Positions 10,801-17,243 of a stretch of DNA of 26,178 nt are shown here, in pieces. A model generated the notes under the pieces. The model was given only the letters and a program-made list of their open reading frames with translations. It did no database searches and was not told where the DNA came from. The DNA comes from a virus: the IMG/VR virus record IMGVR_UViG_3300042988_001450, positions 1 to 26,178 of that record, one strand, 5' to 3'. Within the stretch, counting starts at the first letter, position 1, and each line of letters opens with the position of its first letter. A program made the translations under genes and the position numbers.

Positions 10801-12132
10801 CGCGTGGACGGCCTGGCCCGCCAACTGCTGCGCGCCCTCCTCGACCACCTCCGGGGCGGACGCCCCAACCCACGCCTTCGCCACACGCACCAGCATGGCG
10901 CGCATGCGCGGGTCCCTGGCCACCGCGGCTTTGAACTCCTTCGCCTTGATGGCCGCCTCGGCGTCGGCAGTGAGGGTTGCGGTCGCCGGACCCAGCGCCT
11001 TCATAACCACAGACAATTCGGCTATTTCGATGCCGGTGTTGACCAGGCCAGTGATGATCGCCGCGCCCGCGCGCGCCTCGAGCGAGAGGGGCTTGCCGTC
11101 ACTTCCGACCCAGTCCGCGGACTCCTTGAATGCCGCGCCCGACTCCTGCCGGTAGGTGTAGGTCGCAGCCCCCGTCATTCCGCCCACTTTGAGGGCCGTC
11201 TTCATCACCTTGCGCGCTACGGTCGGACTGCGCGTCAACCCGTACGCCACCGCGCCGCCTCCGAGCGCGAGCGCGCCGCCCGTGGTGGCGCCCTCGGCCG
11301 CGGCCTGGAGCGTCGATGCGCTGCCGGCGGTGATCTCCGACAGAAACGCTGCGGCACCCTCCTCGCGCAGGTCGAGCGGCAGTTGCCCCTCGAGCGCCTC
11401 GCGCTGGGCCGCGAGTTCGGGATTCACCCGGCCGTTGGCCGCCTCGAGCATCTCGAGGTGAGAGATCTCCGACACCGCCAGGGCCCGCTGTGCCTCCTTG
11501 TTCCGCTGCGAGGCAATGGCGAACGCTCCCTCCGCTCGGATGGCCGCAGCCTCGGGGTTGTCGAGCTGCCACTGCGGCTTCGCGTCATTCCACGTGGCCA
11601 TCGCGTCGAGCGGAATAGCCATCGCTGACTGCGTTGACTTCACCACCCCAGTGGCCGTCTCCAGCATCGAGCCAAACGTCCCGCGCTCCTGGGGCGGGGC
11701 CCATGAACGACGCGCCTCTTCGACGCTGCGCTCGAGCTCCGAGCGTGCCGCGAGTTCAGCCTTCACCTGCGCGGAGTAGTCGCCGATGGCACCCAGCGCA
11801 TTCATGAGCCACGATTTCTGGCCGTCGCGCTTGACCGCATCCTTCAACTTGGGGAACCCCTCGAGGTCGACTGGCTCCTCGGGTGGGCGACTCACAAAGG
11901 CGCGCGAGTAGTAGGTGCCCGTGGGGGCAACAAAGTCCGTCCCGAATCCACCAGGCATGAGGCGGTCGAACTGGTCCGTCCGGCGCTCGGGTGCCGCGGG
12001 CGCCGCCTCTGGCTCGCTGAGCGACTTGAGTTGCTCGAGCTCCGCCATCTCGGCGTCCGTCAGCCCGTCCCTGTCAGCCTTCGTCGAGAGCTCTTCGAAC
12101 CGCGCCATCTGTGCGTCGTCGAAACCGGCCAT
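1831..12132 (-). CDS. Giant multidomain virion/ejection protein (polyvalent-type)
   Basis: A 3433-residue protein in the position of T7 gp16 (1318 residues), probably carried in the capsid and ejected with the DNA. ATG 12132 overlaps the previous stop (TAATG) and follows AAGGTGA; a GTG 18 bases upstream has no better support. Approximate layout: 1-260 charged helices; 265-400 Gly/Ala-rich hydrophobic stretches; 740-870 degenerate GGDEF domain 1 (NDTYGH at 780, GGDF at 813-816); 920-1080 GGDEF domain 2 (SIDLN near 954, SGDEY at 997-1001); linker; 1410-1850 a conserved phage domain (GIGWYS near 1418, WWSRTFNRMRG, ending WYYEKRLYAG); linker; 1940-2160 two beta-rich SH3-like segments; 2190-2300 zincin-type peptidase (HEAAH at 2219-2223, HELFAR at 2266); long coiled coils; 3050-3433 membrane-associated region with a hydrophobic span near 3270-3290. 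No lytic transglycosylase or polymerase motif was seen. Both low-complexity linkers carry coding-like sequence in the +1 frame. Confidence 0.93.
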   Translation of the reverse strand: MAGFDDAQMARFEELSTKADRDGLTDAEMAELEQLKSLSEPEAAPAAPERRTDQFDRLMPGGFGTDFVAPTGTYYSRAFVSRPPEEPVDLEGFPKLKDAVKRDGQKSWLMNALGAIGDYSAQVKAELAARSELERSVEEARRSWAPPQERGTFGSMLETATGVVKSTQSAMAIPLDAMATWNDAKPQWQLDNPEAAAIRAEGAFAIASQRNKEAQRALAVSEISHLEMLEAANGRVNPELAAQREALEGQLPLDLREEGAAAFLSEITAGSASTLQAAAEGATTGGALALGGGAVAYGLTRSPTVARKVMKTALKVGGMTGAATYTYRQESGAAFKESADWVGSDGKPLSLEARAGAAIITGLVNTGIEIAELSVVMKALGPATATLTADAEAAIKAKEFKAAVARDPRMRAMLVRVAKAWVGASAPEVVEEGAQQLAGQAVHAAFSQDLSVFSPKEVVEAMGQSVVPMFFGAGLIGPATHVAAELSLRGEHKRAGERVVPLLKLAVDADMQAKPEEFVELAKGVGAGPVYVRGDAVKRFYQERTGDEADRQKQLEEALGPGAVDKVEQAAATGGSVEIPLEALPKWASTEAAAALVDDSSTHSEAPTPRELRATAFIEEAAQKLAAEEISSTADSKAFADTVDRWAEEQVTAGQPKARARTAALIIKHMVMTAAKDAKKSPLEIADRAEFQFLKGDEQPMRAEDVSRGAMSVKAPDIEYFLTDRLQSQDVTTPEGRAARNEDFYRDSTTGVRNARFWALEEQTATTVGRISIEGVKKQNDTYGHQAGDSVYAAAAQAMVEAGLDNGTLSKDGGDFAIANVTQEQLDKFLAIANKNPLLQGYELLGHVALLHEDEGEGLTRAASKKHNAAKEALEAADQRAKRGQEPKRSTSSAKFTAKPVTGTQFHETAQRTLESLTPEEQFQAMYTEPETGLLTKDARDRYLEAHPKKHHVSIDLNLLKAYNKLVGEKGGDQLIAAFGKLIAETGGREFLATHVSGDEYTLDTDDIDGVTAFLTVLRKEAEEELIDVTFTDGHSGIVPGVSFGVGIGPTIDLAEGQLNADKERLAAAGKRGKDFDAGLAIARQNLARGAEIQARRSGVGEAGAPAGSAAADVVPGVQATGVAGAGAAVAQDDVRADTGVGSGSEQAGRSGALEARIAGWRQELAERGPKHLEHFDKVIAEREARRPLRTDEAELVFAGFNSADNVALARKLVAAREDGDWKTAATARLDYIENLSPSMIHLASGESVSVPDSVWTQVDAWMRDAQRDLYEPEEGLTEMRWRNENPSRTPPFPSGPRIGGMSRWNDKGMQVRADAQREEFDRHLHGSAQSDRRRYQANALRTGEEQFPPDAQERIDEATKKTYQIARALEEHSREKLRELGFEDGTITDSSPRAMDVLSTWIADEVAFEADPDRGANSGIGWYSAKFQEALDTLVPVFPQLAKPGPRAVFTAVIAITSDGQKVKNNFKLAVKLFRQYLATGKLGAASSNRDMSANIRTLNDLIEKFGADGLTEQLLVEARVDEHKEAFADTKKKFNLKSEFKPDYEPQVELPLSAVLLGPKLGAFFANLSGATGYLTMDRWWSRTFNRMRGTLLDKATPQGLSRLRALLGEDGLDDEAVIWKALELQADYEDRNWKPDFAEGEDLKKLKFNQARIEALYENETDLDKRVADDRHYGLAVNIWQKIGPDARAKYDPEGRYDKTPPPAFVKARADEANARGKGGTNALSRAKKAIGADYLSKRGGLDPEEVARERGYDSARDMFDRFELERAANTIVKAEFLELQDAPSNRADRTFMIDTAKMAQKKLGERGIDISIADIQAALWYYEKRLYAGFGAKDSASESYLDAAKEYAQKQSRRRGARPGGSTARGDGSADTGAANALRRGAEENRGGAQGSRGRLAQVATEEDRAATPNEKIRARVEEIVREYLMVEGFTRPETKIMDPPSIKRGDSVAIDGTWRRVLESEGTGDSWRLVTEGKTFDIDFDVPVMRPSWSGERVVAESVRFPNDPVTLSAARREPVVEVYSWGEADISKRSRQNETVETLPVADVVAEIGSPELTRDLALYVQAKENQREYQQRLDDQGDIVDPEQVRVGDLVRPVADQGDIAGEWSKVVKIDVEEYATDYTDVEPQRYNFTLEDGAVIGSDRIEGEWDPISILPPDQKPAEERQVQLTPRWYQPVAGEAEVPKGYFDGAEQKATGQVLRVFLNKTADVSTVLHEAAHGWLEFYRDLASQDDATDEVRRKWSDIAAWLGVKDGEKLNGDQHELFARTFEAYLLRGKAPKKELESAFNSLKRWLLGIYRSVRGVPGARLDPKAIAVFDAMLATQDEAEAYQRAQGLAPADMKPATVTDEKWQAQIEAQRNAVSEGSRKAELRAIRDALRVHERWWKDGVKKLKAVFSEEYEALPGVRAQRLLRETKTELDPFDLPDNTGQIAEAFGFADVDSLIKALAEVPEKSQWVEEHAQEEMRQQHPGILERRDWMRAAIADGLNAYTEKRLLDERANLRKRDPRIGAAPVAVLRRAAAIIVERTRLGKLNAGAALQREAKAAKESYEAAARGEWNNAAEANQRQMLNHFLYKEIMGAREIRTQLEELGSKLSKKSARERLGKASTFYRDSVDFILTQLGLAEPVDEAVGAEVLQQVSGQLQGDAINVGDPDWLPGVLEAIRGGGYKRATVAQAWAVVDALTQIQAAARQRTEAVIEGRKLEESEIVARLINEAKENKKQNPNLPSSPSAASLAQKAEAIPGIVSAPLLKIETMVDWLGGALVGKDVLDSMWYQAVFKPLKGAWQREADLFKQRIAPIIKAMEAIPDSVRKTWMDPIDGAKLFPTHRVGNGEQLLSAPSKRFELLVMALNAGTPSSLERLTKGRNITVDEVRNALGALTREEIDWANAVGEAFDGMWPEISAMEERVTGLKPKALERRAMVLENGVLEGHYFPAIYDRRVSVVGERQANENEVAALMDKSFHGFGTQHGHTKARVEGFVGPIQLEPHAIITHLAQAVHDLAFREPLMQVGRRILHPDVDAILKTSLGVKRAQQFRQWASDVGTATGVEGAINAGWLLQLARKARANTTISALGYSVPNFFEDLSAIPSAFMDRELESPSIVAGLATFFKNPLQAVREVEELSPTMRAANDTLQRDLTQQIAGLTKQGLFNKGPFKWLKSNAFVLIEASFKATATPLWIAMYQQSVRKGDNHARAVDRADKMVGRLFPMHSAVNAAGLLRDKGWAGMSVQFYGFFSTAINVQFTNVQEFYESKSAEQRAKAAGRALGYFIAISIVGAILRGRGPDKDEDASTWALRTMLTSGLSHIPLLGDLGSAIDARIRGEPVRARPSSALAGIIMATFEAVDGVATKEPGKAAELAVRAAGPLLGLPASQALRTGKYVADVASGERTPADPGDFASGLIYGETDRGQLTPFNAPGRILSGPEVR
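6423..6575 (-). other. +1-frame coding-like segment inside the giant gene (site 2)
   Basis: Fifty codons in the +1 frame end at TAG 6423. They read as ordinary helical protein (for example LTPEQRMHYVEALKKIVAER), while the giant frame over the same bases is Arg/Gly-rich low complexity. By hand count, third-position GC is about 80% in the +1 frame and about 40% in the giant frame. Upstream of about 6576 the +1 frame looks like ordinary out-of-frame noise. The natural reading is therefore that coding crosses from the giant frame (ending DAAKEYA) into this frame. The resulting product would be about 1902 residues. No start codon with a ribosome site is evident for independent translation, which favours frameshifting or a fusion relic. 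Confidence 0.45.
6572..6579 (-). other. Candidate +1 frameshift site 2 (GCC-CAA-AA)
   Basis: Giant codons 1852-1854 read GCC CAA AA. Skipping one C (GCC, C, AAA AGC) continues the conserved WYYEKRL domain straight into the coding-like +1 frame that stops at 6423. It shares the C-CAA-AA core with site 1. It does not fit a classic -1 slippery heptamer in the giant frame. Confidence 0.3.
8595..8954 (-). CDS. Nested +1-frame reading frame inside the giant gene (site 1)
   Basis: An open frame of 119 residues within the giant gene, shifted +1. ATG 8954 has GGAAGG eight bases upstream, a believable ribosome site. From about residue 26 (KTWLEEQ) the sequence looks like real protein, for example MSYQEYRRLGLLEP and TYEQIRALAAAVNRQDEAER, with a Ser/Thr-rich end. 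By hand count, GC at third codon positions is about 84% over 94 codons here. In the giant frame over the first 75 of the same codons it is about 41%, and that frame reads as an Ala/Gly-rich linker. The product could be an independent nested protein. It could instead be the C-terminus of a frameshifted giant of about 1178 residues, or the relic of a separate ancestral gene end. No known family is recognised. Confidence 0.45.
   Translation of the reverse strand: MPTKSDSQQQASAEKTSTQDSQSRAKTWLEEQKSKHGEVASVRLVRRPGAPPRMSYQEYRRLGLLEPVQQSPKMTYEQIRALAAAVNRQDEAERLKQELQAGDKSSPSADPSTSSTSTK
8876..8883 (-). other. Candidate +1 frameshift site 1 (CGC-CAA-AA)
   Basis: Near giant residues 1084-1086 the codons read CGC CAA AA. 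Skipping one base at this point (CGC, C, AAA ACC TGG) joins the end of the second GGDEF domain to the protein-like +1 frame that stops at 8595. The exact shift position is inferred from where protein-likeness changes and cannot be fixed to the base. The same C-CAA-AA core occurs at the second transition. Confidence 0.3.
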
Positions 12133-13913
12133 TATTTCACCTTGACCCACTTGTCACCGACTCTGCGGAACCGCGTCCCGTCCGGCATCTTCTTCTCGGT
12201 CCCGAAAGGGCCCGACGCCGGAGCCGGCTCTTCCTTGGCCGGCGTCACAGGTTTAGCACGAGGCGCCGGAGTTGCTGCCTCTCCGCCCTCGGCGCGCGCG
12301 TCCGCCCGCTCCTGGAATTCGTACCGGTCCTTCTTGAACCACTCGAACCAGCCTTTTTTACCCTTGACGGCGAGCTCGTCGATGATCTGCCGCTGCTCGT
12401 CGGCGCTGGGTGGCTTCCCGTTGTGCTCCTTCACCCACGCGTCGAACGCTTCCTGGGCCTCAGAGAGGTAGGCGCGCTGCGCGTCCTCGTCGAGCCCCTT
12501 GTTCTTCCCTCTGGGCAGGAACTTGAGCTCTTCACCCGTCTTCTTCGCGAACCTGGTGAATGCGTCCGCAGCCCGTCCGCCGTCCTTCTCGACGTGCTCC
12601 TTCGACTGCGTCCGCAGGCGGCCCAGCGTGGCTCGCCCGAGTTCGTCGACGCCCCGGCCGACCACCCAGTCGTCGAGGTCCATCTCGGCCTGCTGCGCCC
12701 TCGTCAGCTCGCCGAAGTGCTCGAGGGCCAACTTGTTGGCCCGCTCCTGCTCCTTCTCGGCCTGCTTCTTCGACGTGCCGGTGCCGCGCGCCATGCGCTT
12801 CGCCCGATCCGCCATCGACTCAGCGTCGCGCTGCAGGTTGCGCACGTAGTCGGCCCCGCCCTCGTACGAATTCAGACGCTCGAGCGTCTCCGCCGGGATG
12901 GCCGCGAAGGAGCGCCCCTCGGTGAGCGCCATGCGTGCCTGCGACTTCAGTTTGCCGAAGTCGGCCTTGTAGCGCTTCGCGTCCGCGGCGATCTGCTCTT
13001 TGATGAGCGTGCGCACGTACACGCGCGATTCGAGCGGAGTATCCATGATGGCCGCCTCGGCTTTGGCTCCGTCGAGGTAGCCGTCTGGCTTCATCGAGTC
13101 CTTCAGGATGGCGCCGGCCAACCCCTCGGCCTCAACCTTGGCAACGCTCTTGTCGTAGGCCGCCTTCGCCTTGACGAGCATGTCGTTGGCCTCCTCGGCG
13201 TGGATGCCCAGCGACTTCTTGCCGGCGTCAGACTCGAGGAATGCCTTCGCGCTGTCGACGTTCCCGCCCCGAAGCGTCACCTCGAACTTCTTCAGGGCGA
13301 TGTCCTGTCTGAACTTCTCGATGAGTGCTGGCGCCGCGTCCGGGTGAGTCGCCTGAATGTCGGCCTCTACCTGCGCCTGAAGCGAGTGCGTGCTCTTCAC
13401 GTCACCAGCCTCAGCGGCCCCGAGCGCCTGTCCCATGCGCGCCTTGAGTGTCTCGTCGCGGGCGTTGTCAAACTCCGTGAGCGTGTGCGAGTCGACCTGT
13501 CGCTGCCATGCCGCCAGCCTCTCGGCGCTGCGAATGAGGTACTCGCGCCGCGCGCCCTCGTCGGCAATACCCTCGGCAGTCTTTCGCCGGGCCGTCTCCA
13601 TGTCCTCGAAGGCCTTCGCGCGCCCCTCTGACGCCTGCGTGCCCTTCAGCTTCTTGAACTCGAGCGCCCGCCCGGCCCACTCGTTCTCGCTCTTGAGCGA
13701 CGCTTCGGCGACCGTCAGCGCCCGGCCCTCCTTCACGGCCTTATTCTGCTCGTCGAAGTAGTACTTGTCGGCCGTCTCGGCCGCAGACACGAGCGCCTTG
13801 CCGACCTGCCCGACGGCCTGCGACATGGAGTTGTCCGGACGCACCAGGTCCGGGTTGTAGGTTGGGGCCGATGGCCCCTGACGAACGGATGCATCGAGAA
13901 CTGGGACCTTCAC
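12132..13913 (-). CDS. Internal virion protein (gp15 position)
   Basis: A 593-residue, highly charged and almost wholly alpha-helical protein. It starts at GTG 13913 within a GTGA overlap with the upstream stop, with GGGAGG about six bases before it. It lies where T7 encodes the internal core and ejection protein gp15 (747 residues), directly before the giant gp16-position gene, which it overlaps by one base (TAATG). The N-terminus (VPVLDASVRQGPSAPTY, with Val-Pro-Val opening) is extended; the middle is Ala/Glu/Lys-rich helices that could form the long rods of an ejection tube. The C-terminal 100 or so residues contain a Pro/Ala-rich linker and a short basic ending (RRVGDKWVKVK). The role is inferred mainly from position and shape, because no catalytic motif is visible. 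Confidence 0.8.
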   Translation of the reverse strand: MKVPVLDASVRQGPSAPTYNPDLVRPDNSMSQAVGQVGKALVSAAETADKYYFDEQNKAVKEGRALTVAEASLKSENEWAGRALEFKKLKGTQASEGRAKAFEDMETARRKTAEGIADEGARREYLIRSAERLAAWQRQVDSHTLTEFDNARDETLKARMGQALGAAEAGDVKSTHSLQAQVEADIQATHPDAAPALIEKFRQDIALKKFEVTLRGGNVDSAKAFLESDAGKKSLGIHAEEANDMLVKAKAAYDKSVAKVEAEGLAGAILKDSMKPDGYLDGAKAEAAIMDTPLESRVYVRTLIKEQIAADAKRYKADFGKLKSQARMALTEGRSFAAIPAETLERLNSYEGGADYVRNLQRDAESMADRAKRMARGTGTSKKQAEKEQERANKLALEHFGELTRAQQAEMDLDDWVVGRGVDELGRATLGRLRTQSKEHVEKDGGRAADAFTRFAKKTGEELKFLPRGKNKGLDEDAQRAYLSEAQEAFDAWVKEHNGKPPSADEQRQIIDELAVKGKKGWFEWFKKDRYEFQERADARAEGGEAATPAPRAKPVTPAKEEPAPASGPFGTEKKMPDGTRFRRVGDKWVKVK

Positions 13914-14404
13914 TTGCCGCCTCCCATCTTGCCCATGAAGTCGGCGGCGCCCTTGACGGTCTCACCGGCCCAGCCAATCATCGACGACGAGAGCGCGTTG
14001 GCGTTGGCCGCGGCCTGCTTCTGGACCTCCATCCTATAGCGCCCGGCCGTCTGTCGGTGCCCGAGCGCCTCCGCCAGGGCATTGGCTCGGATGGTCTCAG
14101 CGTTGTCCAGTCCTGTCGCCTCATTCACCTCTGCCAACTTGGCGGCCGTGCCGGTCGAGCCGACCATGTTGTTAGCCGCGAACGCGACTCGCTGCGCACC
14201 GGCCACCTGCGAAGCCTGCTGCTTTGCCTTACCGGCCTCGTGCCCAGACCGCGCCATCGCATCCGCCGCCGCCGCCTCCTCGCTCTCCCATCCGCGCTGG
14301 AGCTCTCGCTTGTTTCGGTCGAACGCCGCCTGGCGCTCCCCGTCGGCCATGGCGATTTGGACGATGCCCATTCCCTGCTGCACGACTGCTCCGAGAAAGC
14401 CCAT
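13910..14404 (-). CDS. Small internal virion protein (gp14-like)
   Basis: A 164-residue protein in the T7 gp14 position (gp14 is 196 residues). It has a mildly hydrophobic N-terminus (MGFLGAVVQQGMGIVQIA), a long Ala-rich charged helix, and a Gly/Ala-rich C-terminus ending MGKMGGGK. By T7 knowledge gp14 is ejected first and forms a channel in the outer membrane; the match here is by order and general character, not by motif. ATG 14404 follows AAGGAG, which overlaps the end of the gp13-like gene. Its own stop overlaps the GTG start of the gp15-position gene by four bases, so coupled translation is likely. Confidence 0.75.
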   Translation of the reverse strand: MGFLGAVVQQGMGIVQIAMADGERQAAFDRNKRELQRGWESEEAAAADAMARSGHEAGKAKQQASQVAGAQRVAFAANNMVGSTGTAAKLAEVNEATGLDNAETIRANALAEALGHRQTAGRYRMEVQKQAAANANALSSSMIGWAGETVKGAADFMGKMGGGK

Positions 14405-14407
14405 GGC

Positions 14408-14872
14408 TCAAAACTCCTTCCACACGTAGACGAAGGGCGCGCGGTTAGGCCCAATCGGAATTGTCCTGCCGGTCGAGAAACCCAGCGCACGCAGCCAGTC
14501 GAGGCACCTCTCGTACCTGGCGTCAACCAAGGCCCATACCAGGTCGACCATCTCCGAGACGACCTCGAGCCAGAGCCTGATGGCGCGGTGAAACGACAGC
14601 TTCTTCGACTCCACGACGCCGGACGTCAGGAGCCACGCCTGTGCGCTGTGCCCGCCAATCATGCTGCCGCGCACCTCGCCCAGTCCGCCAACGGCCGCGA
14701 CGGCTCCGTCCACCAGCATCGCGTGGCACACGGTGGACTCGCCGACGGACTCGCGCACGGTGGCCTCTGGCGTGCTGCCAGAGACGAAGCACTCGGCCGC
14801 GTCATCCGGACGCATGCCCGAGATGAGCTCGAGCATGTGCGTCTCGGTGGCCATGACAATCTCAGCCGCCAT
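14408..14872 (-). CDS. gp13-like internal virion protein, GNAT-like fold
   Basis: A 154-residue protein resembling T7 gp13 (138 residues), an acetyltransferase-fold protein needed for virion assembly. Features visible: a short N-terminal strand-helix, the central AVAAVGGLGEV strand, a middle section reading QAWLLTSGVV, and a C-terminal signature ARYERCLDWLRALGF, corresponding to the gp13 'N-x-x-H-x-x-FLKxIGA' region and to GNAT motif B. An acetyl-CoA pyrophosphate loop is not obvious, so catalysis is doubtful. ATG 14872 has GGGAGA upstream and overlaps the last 11 bases of the tail nozzle gene. Three bases separate its stop from the next start. Confidence 0.8.
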   Translation of the reverse strand: MAAEIVMATETHMLELISGMRPDDAAECFVSGSTPEATVRESVGESTVCHAMLVDGAVAAVGGLGEVRGSMIGGHSAQAWLLTSGVVESKKLSFHRAIRLWLEVVSEMVDLVWALVDARYERCLDWLRALGFSTGRTIPIGPNRAPFVYVWKEF

Positions 14873-17243
14873 TTTCGATCTCCCGCGTCACGCCGTAGAC
14901 CGTCACTGGCTTGGGGTTCGACTGCCTCAGCACCGCGCGCCCCGTGCTTCTCCACGAGCCCTTGGGGCGGACGTCGAGGACACTCGTCGCGGCCGACGTG
15001 ACTGCGTACCCGTCGGACACGTTGCGTTCGCGCACAATCGTCAGGTGGTCGAAGTCTTCGCCAACCTCGAGACCGGGCGCCGCCTTCACCTCGAAGCCGA
15101 CGCGCGTCAGCGTCTTCTGGTTGAGGGTACCCGGGGCCACGTCGAGCAGCTCCAGGTCGCAGGTGAACTTCAGGCCCACGGCCAGGCACGCGAGCCCGTT
15201 GTACTGGTTGCTGTTGCGCACGGCCTGCACGGTGACGTTCCCCGCCGAGTCGACGATGTAGGGCCCCTGGGTGGGGTTGCCCGGGCTGACGACGTACACC
15301 TCGAAGCCTTTCAGGTGCTGCAGTCCGTTGAGCTCGTACTCGGTGATGGCATTGGTGCGCAGCGCCTTGTCAGTGAAGAGCACATAGCTGTCGAGCGCGA
15401 AGTCCTCTCCGCCGGTGGAGTCTGCGTTATAGACGTCCGTTGGCGTATCGCGCTCCGTCATACGCTCGAGGTAGGTGCCTCCGCGTCGAGCGACAGCAAG
15501 GAAGACATCGGTGCGCGAAGCGCGGCGCAGGGCGCATGCCGAAATGACCGAGTTCTCGACCTCGAAAGACTCCTCGCTCCCGGCCTCGTCCGGCAGCAAG
15601 TGGCGCACGCCGCCAGTGAAGTGTCGCGACCATGCCCACCGGCCCTGCCCAGTGCGAGTCGTCGAGCACCACGAGCCGTCGGACAGCACGCACCACAGGA
15701 TGCCTCTCGGCTCGCCCTCGTAGCACCACGACTTGGCTGTCTTTGTCGAGTAGGCGCCCTTGAAGATGTGCTCTGCAGACCAGCTCGCGTCCTCGAAGAC
15801 AAGTCCGCCCTGCCCCGGGGCGATGGCTCGCACACCGCGGCCCGTCGTCGGCACGTACAGCACCGCGCCCTCGGCGCGAAGGGCCTGGAGCTTGGAGCAG
15901 CCGACATCCGACTCCTTCTTGAACTCGGCGCTAGTGGAGAATCCATCAGAGCCATCCGATGGGCCCAGAGTCCAGATGCCCGAGTCCGTCATCACCAGTA
16001 GGCGATGGAGCGCCACGAGCTGTCGAATGTTCTCGACAGAGCTCGAGGCGAACGTGAACTCGAGCGGCATGTCTGGAGCGATGAATGGCCCCACCGGTTC
16101 GTCAAAGTTGGCCCAGTCGTCGGTGGCCGAGAGCTTCACCGTCGCCGGCTCTCCGCTGGCGCCGCCGAGCGCGAGGCGCTGTTGGTAGAACCCCAAGGCC
16201 GCCGGCTGAGTGCCAGTGACCGGGAACGGGTTGGTCGAGCGCAGCGGCTGGCGCTGATAGTTGGGCTCGTCTCCGTTGTCCGTGAACTTCAGTTTCAGGT
16301 ACTCACGGCCCGGCTCCGACGCGTCCACCGGCGTGGCCACAAACGCCTGGCCGACGAAGCCAAACATGGCGCCGCGGCCTCTGTAGACATTCTGGGCAAT
16401 CGGCTGCCATGGCGAGTCAATGGTCCAGTGAGACGCTGTCGTCACTCCGTCGGAGTAGAACCAGATGGACACTGGCGTTTCCGGGTCGCACACGATTCTG
16501 CGCGTCCCGAGCGAGGCCGGGGTTGCGAGCGTCGGATCGGTGGCATGCGAGAGGTATTTCGTGACGGTCCTGGCGGTAGACTCGGCGGTCTCTCCGGTAG
16601 ATGTGTTCCTGAAAAGCGTCGAGACGCGGAATTCCCACTCTCGCGGTGGGTGTGTCGAGTCCTTCAGGAAGAGACTCCCGACGGGCACATCCATCAGCAT
16701 CGGCAACGCAAGCACCGGCGCCTGGCCAATCACCGAAACTCCGTCCCAGAAGACGGGCTCTAGAGGCGTGTCGTCGTCAAGCAGCGGAGGAGAGAACTGG
16801 AGGGATGAGTACTCCCAATCACCAGTGAGCGGGTCTTCCGGAGCCGTGATGACAGTGGGGCGGTGATTCTGGTGCGCCAGGTACAGGAAGCGCCCAGACT
16901 GCGCCCACGTCATCTCGCGAAATTCGTCCACCGTCCACGACGAGAACGCGACCGTCTTTCCGGTGAAGCCAGTGTCCGGATGATGCACGCGGATGCCGGC
17001 CGAGTAGAACTCCAGCACGTACGACACGTCAGGGCTGTAGACGAATGGAATCAGCACGACGTCAGCCGCGCCGCACGCGGACAGCAGGCGAGTGCCCGGC
17101 CTCGACTCGGCATTGCCCTGCTGGTTGACGGTGAAATTCTTCAGCGTTCGCACGCCGTGCCCATGCACCTCGCGCAAGTCACTCCGCCCGTGCAGTCGAG
17201 GCGAGAGTTCGCCTCCCGCGAATGATGTCTGCCTGTCAATCAT
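14862..17243 (-). CDS. Tail nozzle protein, tail tubular protein B (T7 gp12-like)
   Basis: A 793-residue protein, almost exactly the length of T7 gp12 (794). It builds the distal tube (nozzle) of the short tail. The N-terminus has the family hallmarks: TSFAGGELSPRLHGRSDL at about 6-23, NFTVNQQGNAESRPGT at 36-51, and a following FVYSPDVSYVLEFY strand pair. The rest is beta-rich, with repeats of about 100 residues as expected for nozzle propeller and gate regions. ATG 17243 overlaps the stop of the gp11-like gene (TGATG), and the C-terminus overlaps the gp13-like gene. Confidence is high from motifs, length and synteny. Confidence 0.93.
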   Translation of the reverse strand: MIDRQTSFAGGELSPRLHGRSDLREVHGHGVRTLKNFTVNQQGNAESRPGTRLLSACGAADVVLIPFVYSPDVSYVLEFYSAGIRVHHPDTGFTGKTVAFSSWTVDEFREMTWAQSGRFLYLAHQNHRPTVITAPEDPLTGDWEYSSLQFSPPLLDDDTPLEPVFWDGVSVIGQAPVLALPMLMDVPVGSLFLKDSTHPPREWEFRVSTLFRNTSTGETAESTARTVTKYLSHATDPTLATPASLGTRRIVCDPETPVSIWFYSDGVTTASHWTIDSPWQPIAQNVYRGRGAMFGFVGQAFVATPVDASEPGREYLKLKFTDNGDEPNYQRQPLRSTNPFPVTGTQPAALGFYQQRLALGGASGEPATVKLSATDDWANFDEPVGPFIAPDMPLEFTFASSSVENIRQLVALHRLLVMTDSGIWTLGPSDGSDGFSTSAEFKKESDVGCSKLQALRAEGAVLYVPTTGRGVRAIAPGQGGLVFEDASWSAEHIFKGAYSTKTAKSWCYEGEPRGILWCVLSDGSWCSTTRTGQGRWAWSRHFTGGVRHLLPDEAGSEESFEVENSVISACALRRASRTDVFLAVARRGGTYLERMTERDTPTDVYNADSTGGEDFALDSYVLFTDKALRTNAITEYELNGLQHLKGFEVYVVSPGNPTQGPYIVDSAGNVTVQAVRNSNQYNGLACLAVGLKFTCDLELLDVAPGTLNQKTLTRVGFEVKAAPGLEVGEDFDHLTIVRERNVSDGYAVTSAATSVLDVRPKGSWRSTGRAVLRQSNPKPVTVYGVTREIENGG

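Noticed and set aside
8161-11628. A very long open frame on the plus strand (over 1100 codons) opposite the giant gene
   Set aside because: The translation is Leu/Arg/Val/Glu-rich in the way antisense frames of GC-rich genes are; it has no domain and the minus strand holds clear GGDEF and other motifs here.
12133-12150. An upstream GTG start that would extend the giant protein by six residues
   Set aside because: ATG 12132 has AAGGTGA at good spacing and a standard TAATG overlap.
12111-13631. A 500-codon plus-strand open frame opposite the gp15-position gene
   Set aside because: Same antisense composition effect; the minus-strand gene has ribosome site, overlaps and synteny.
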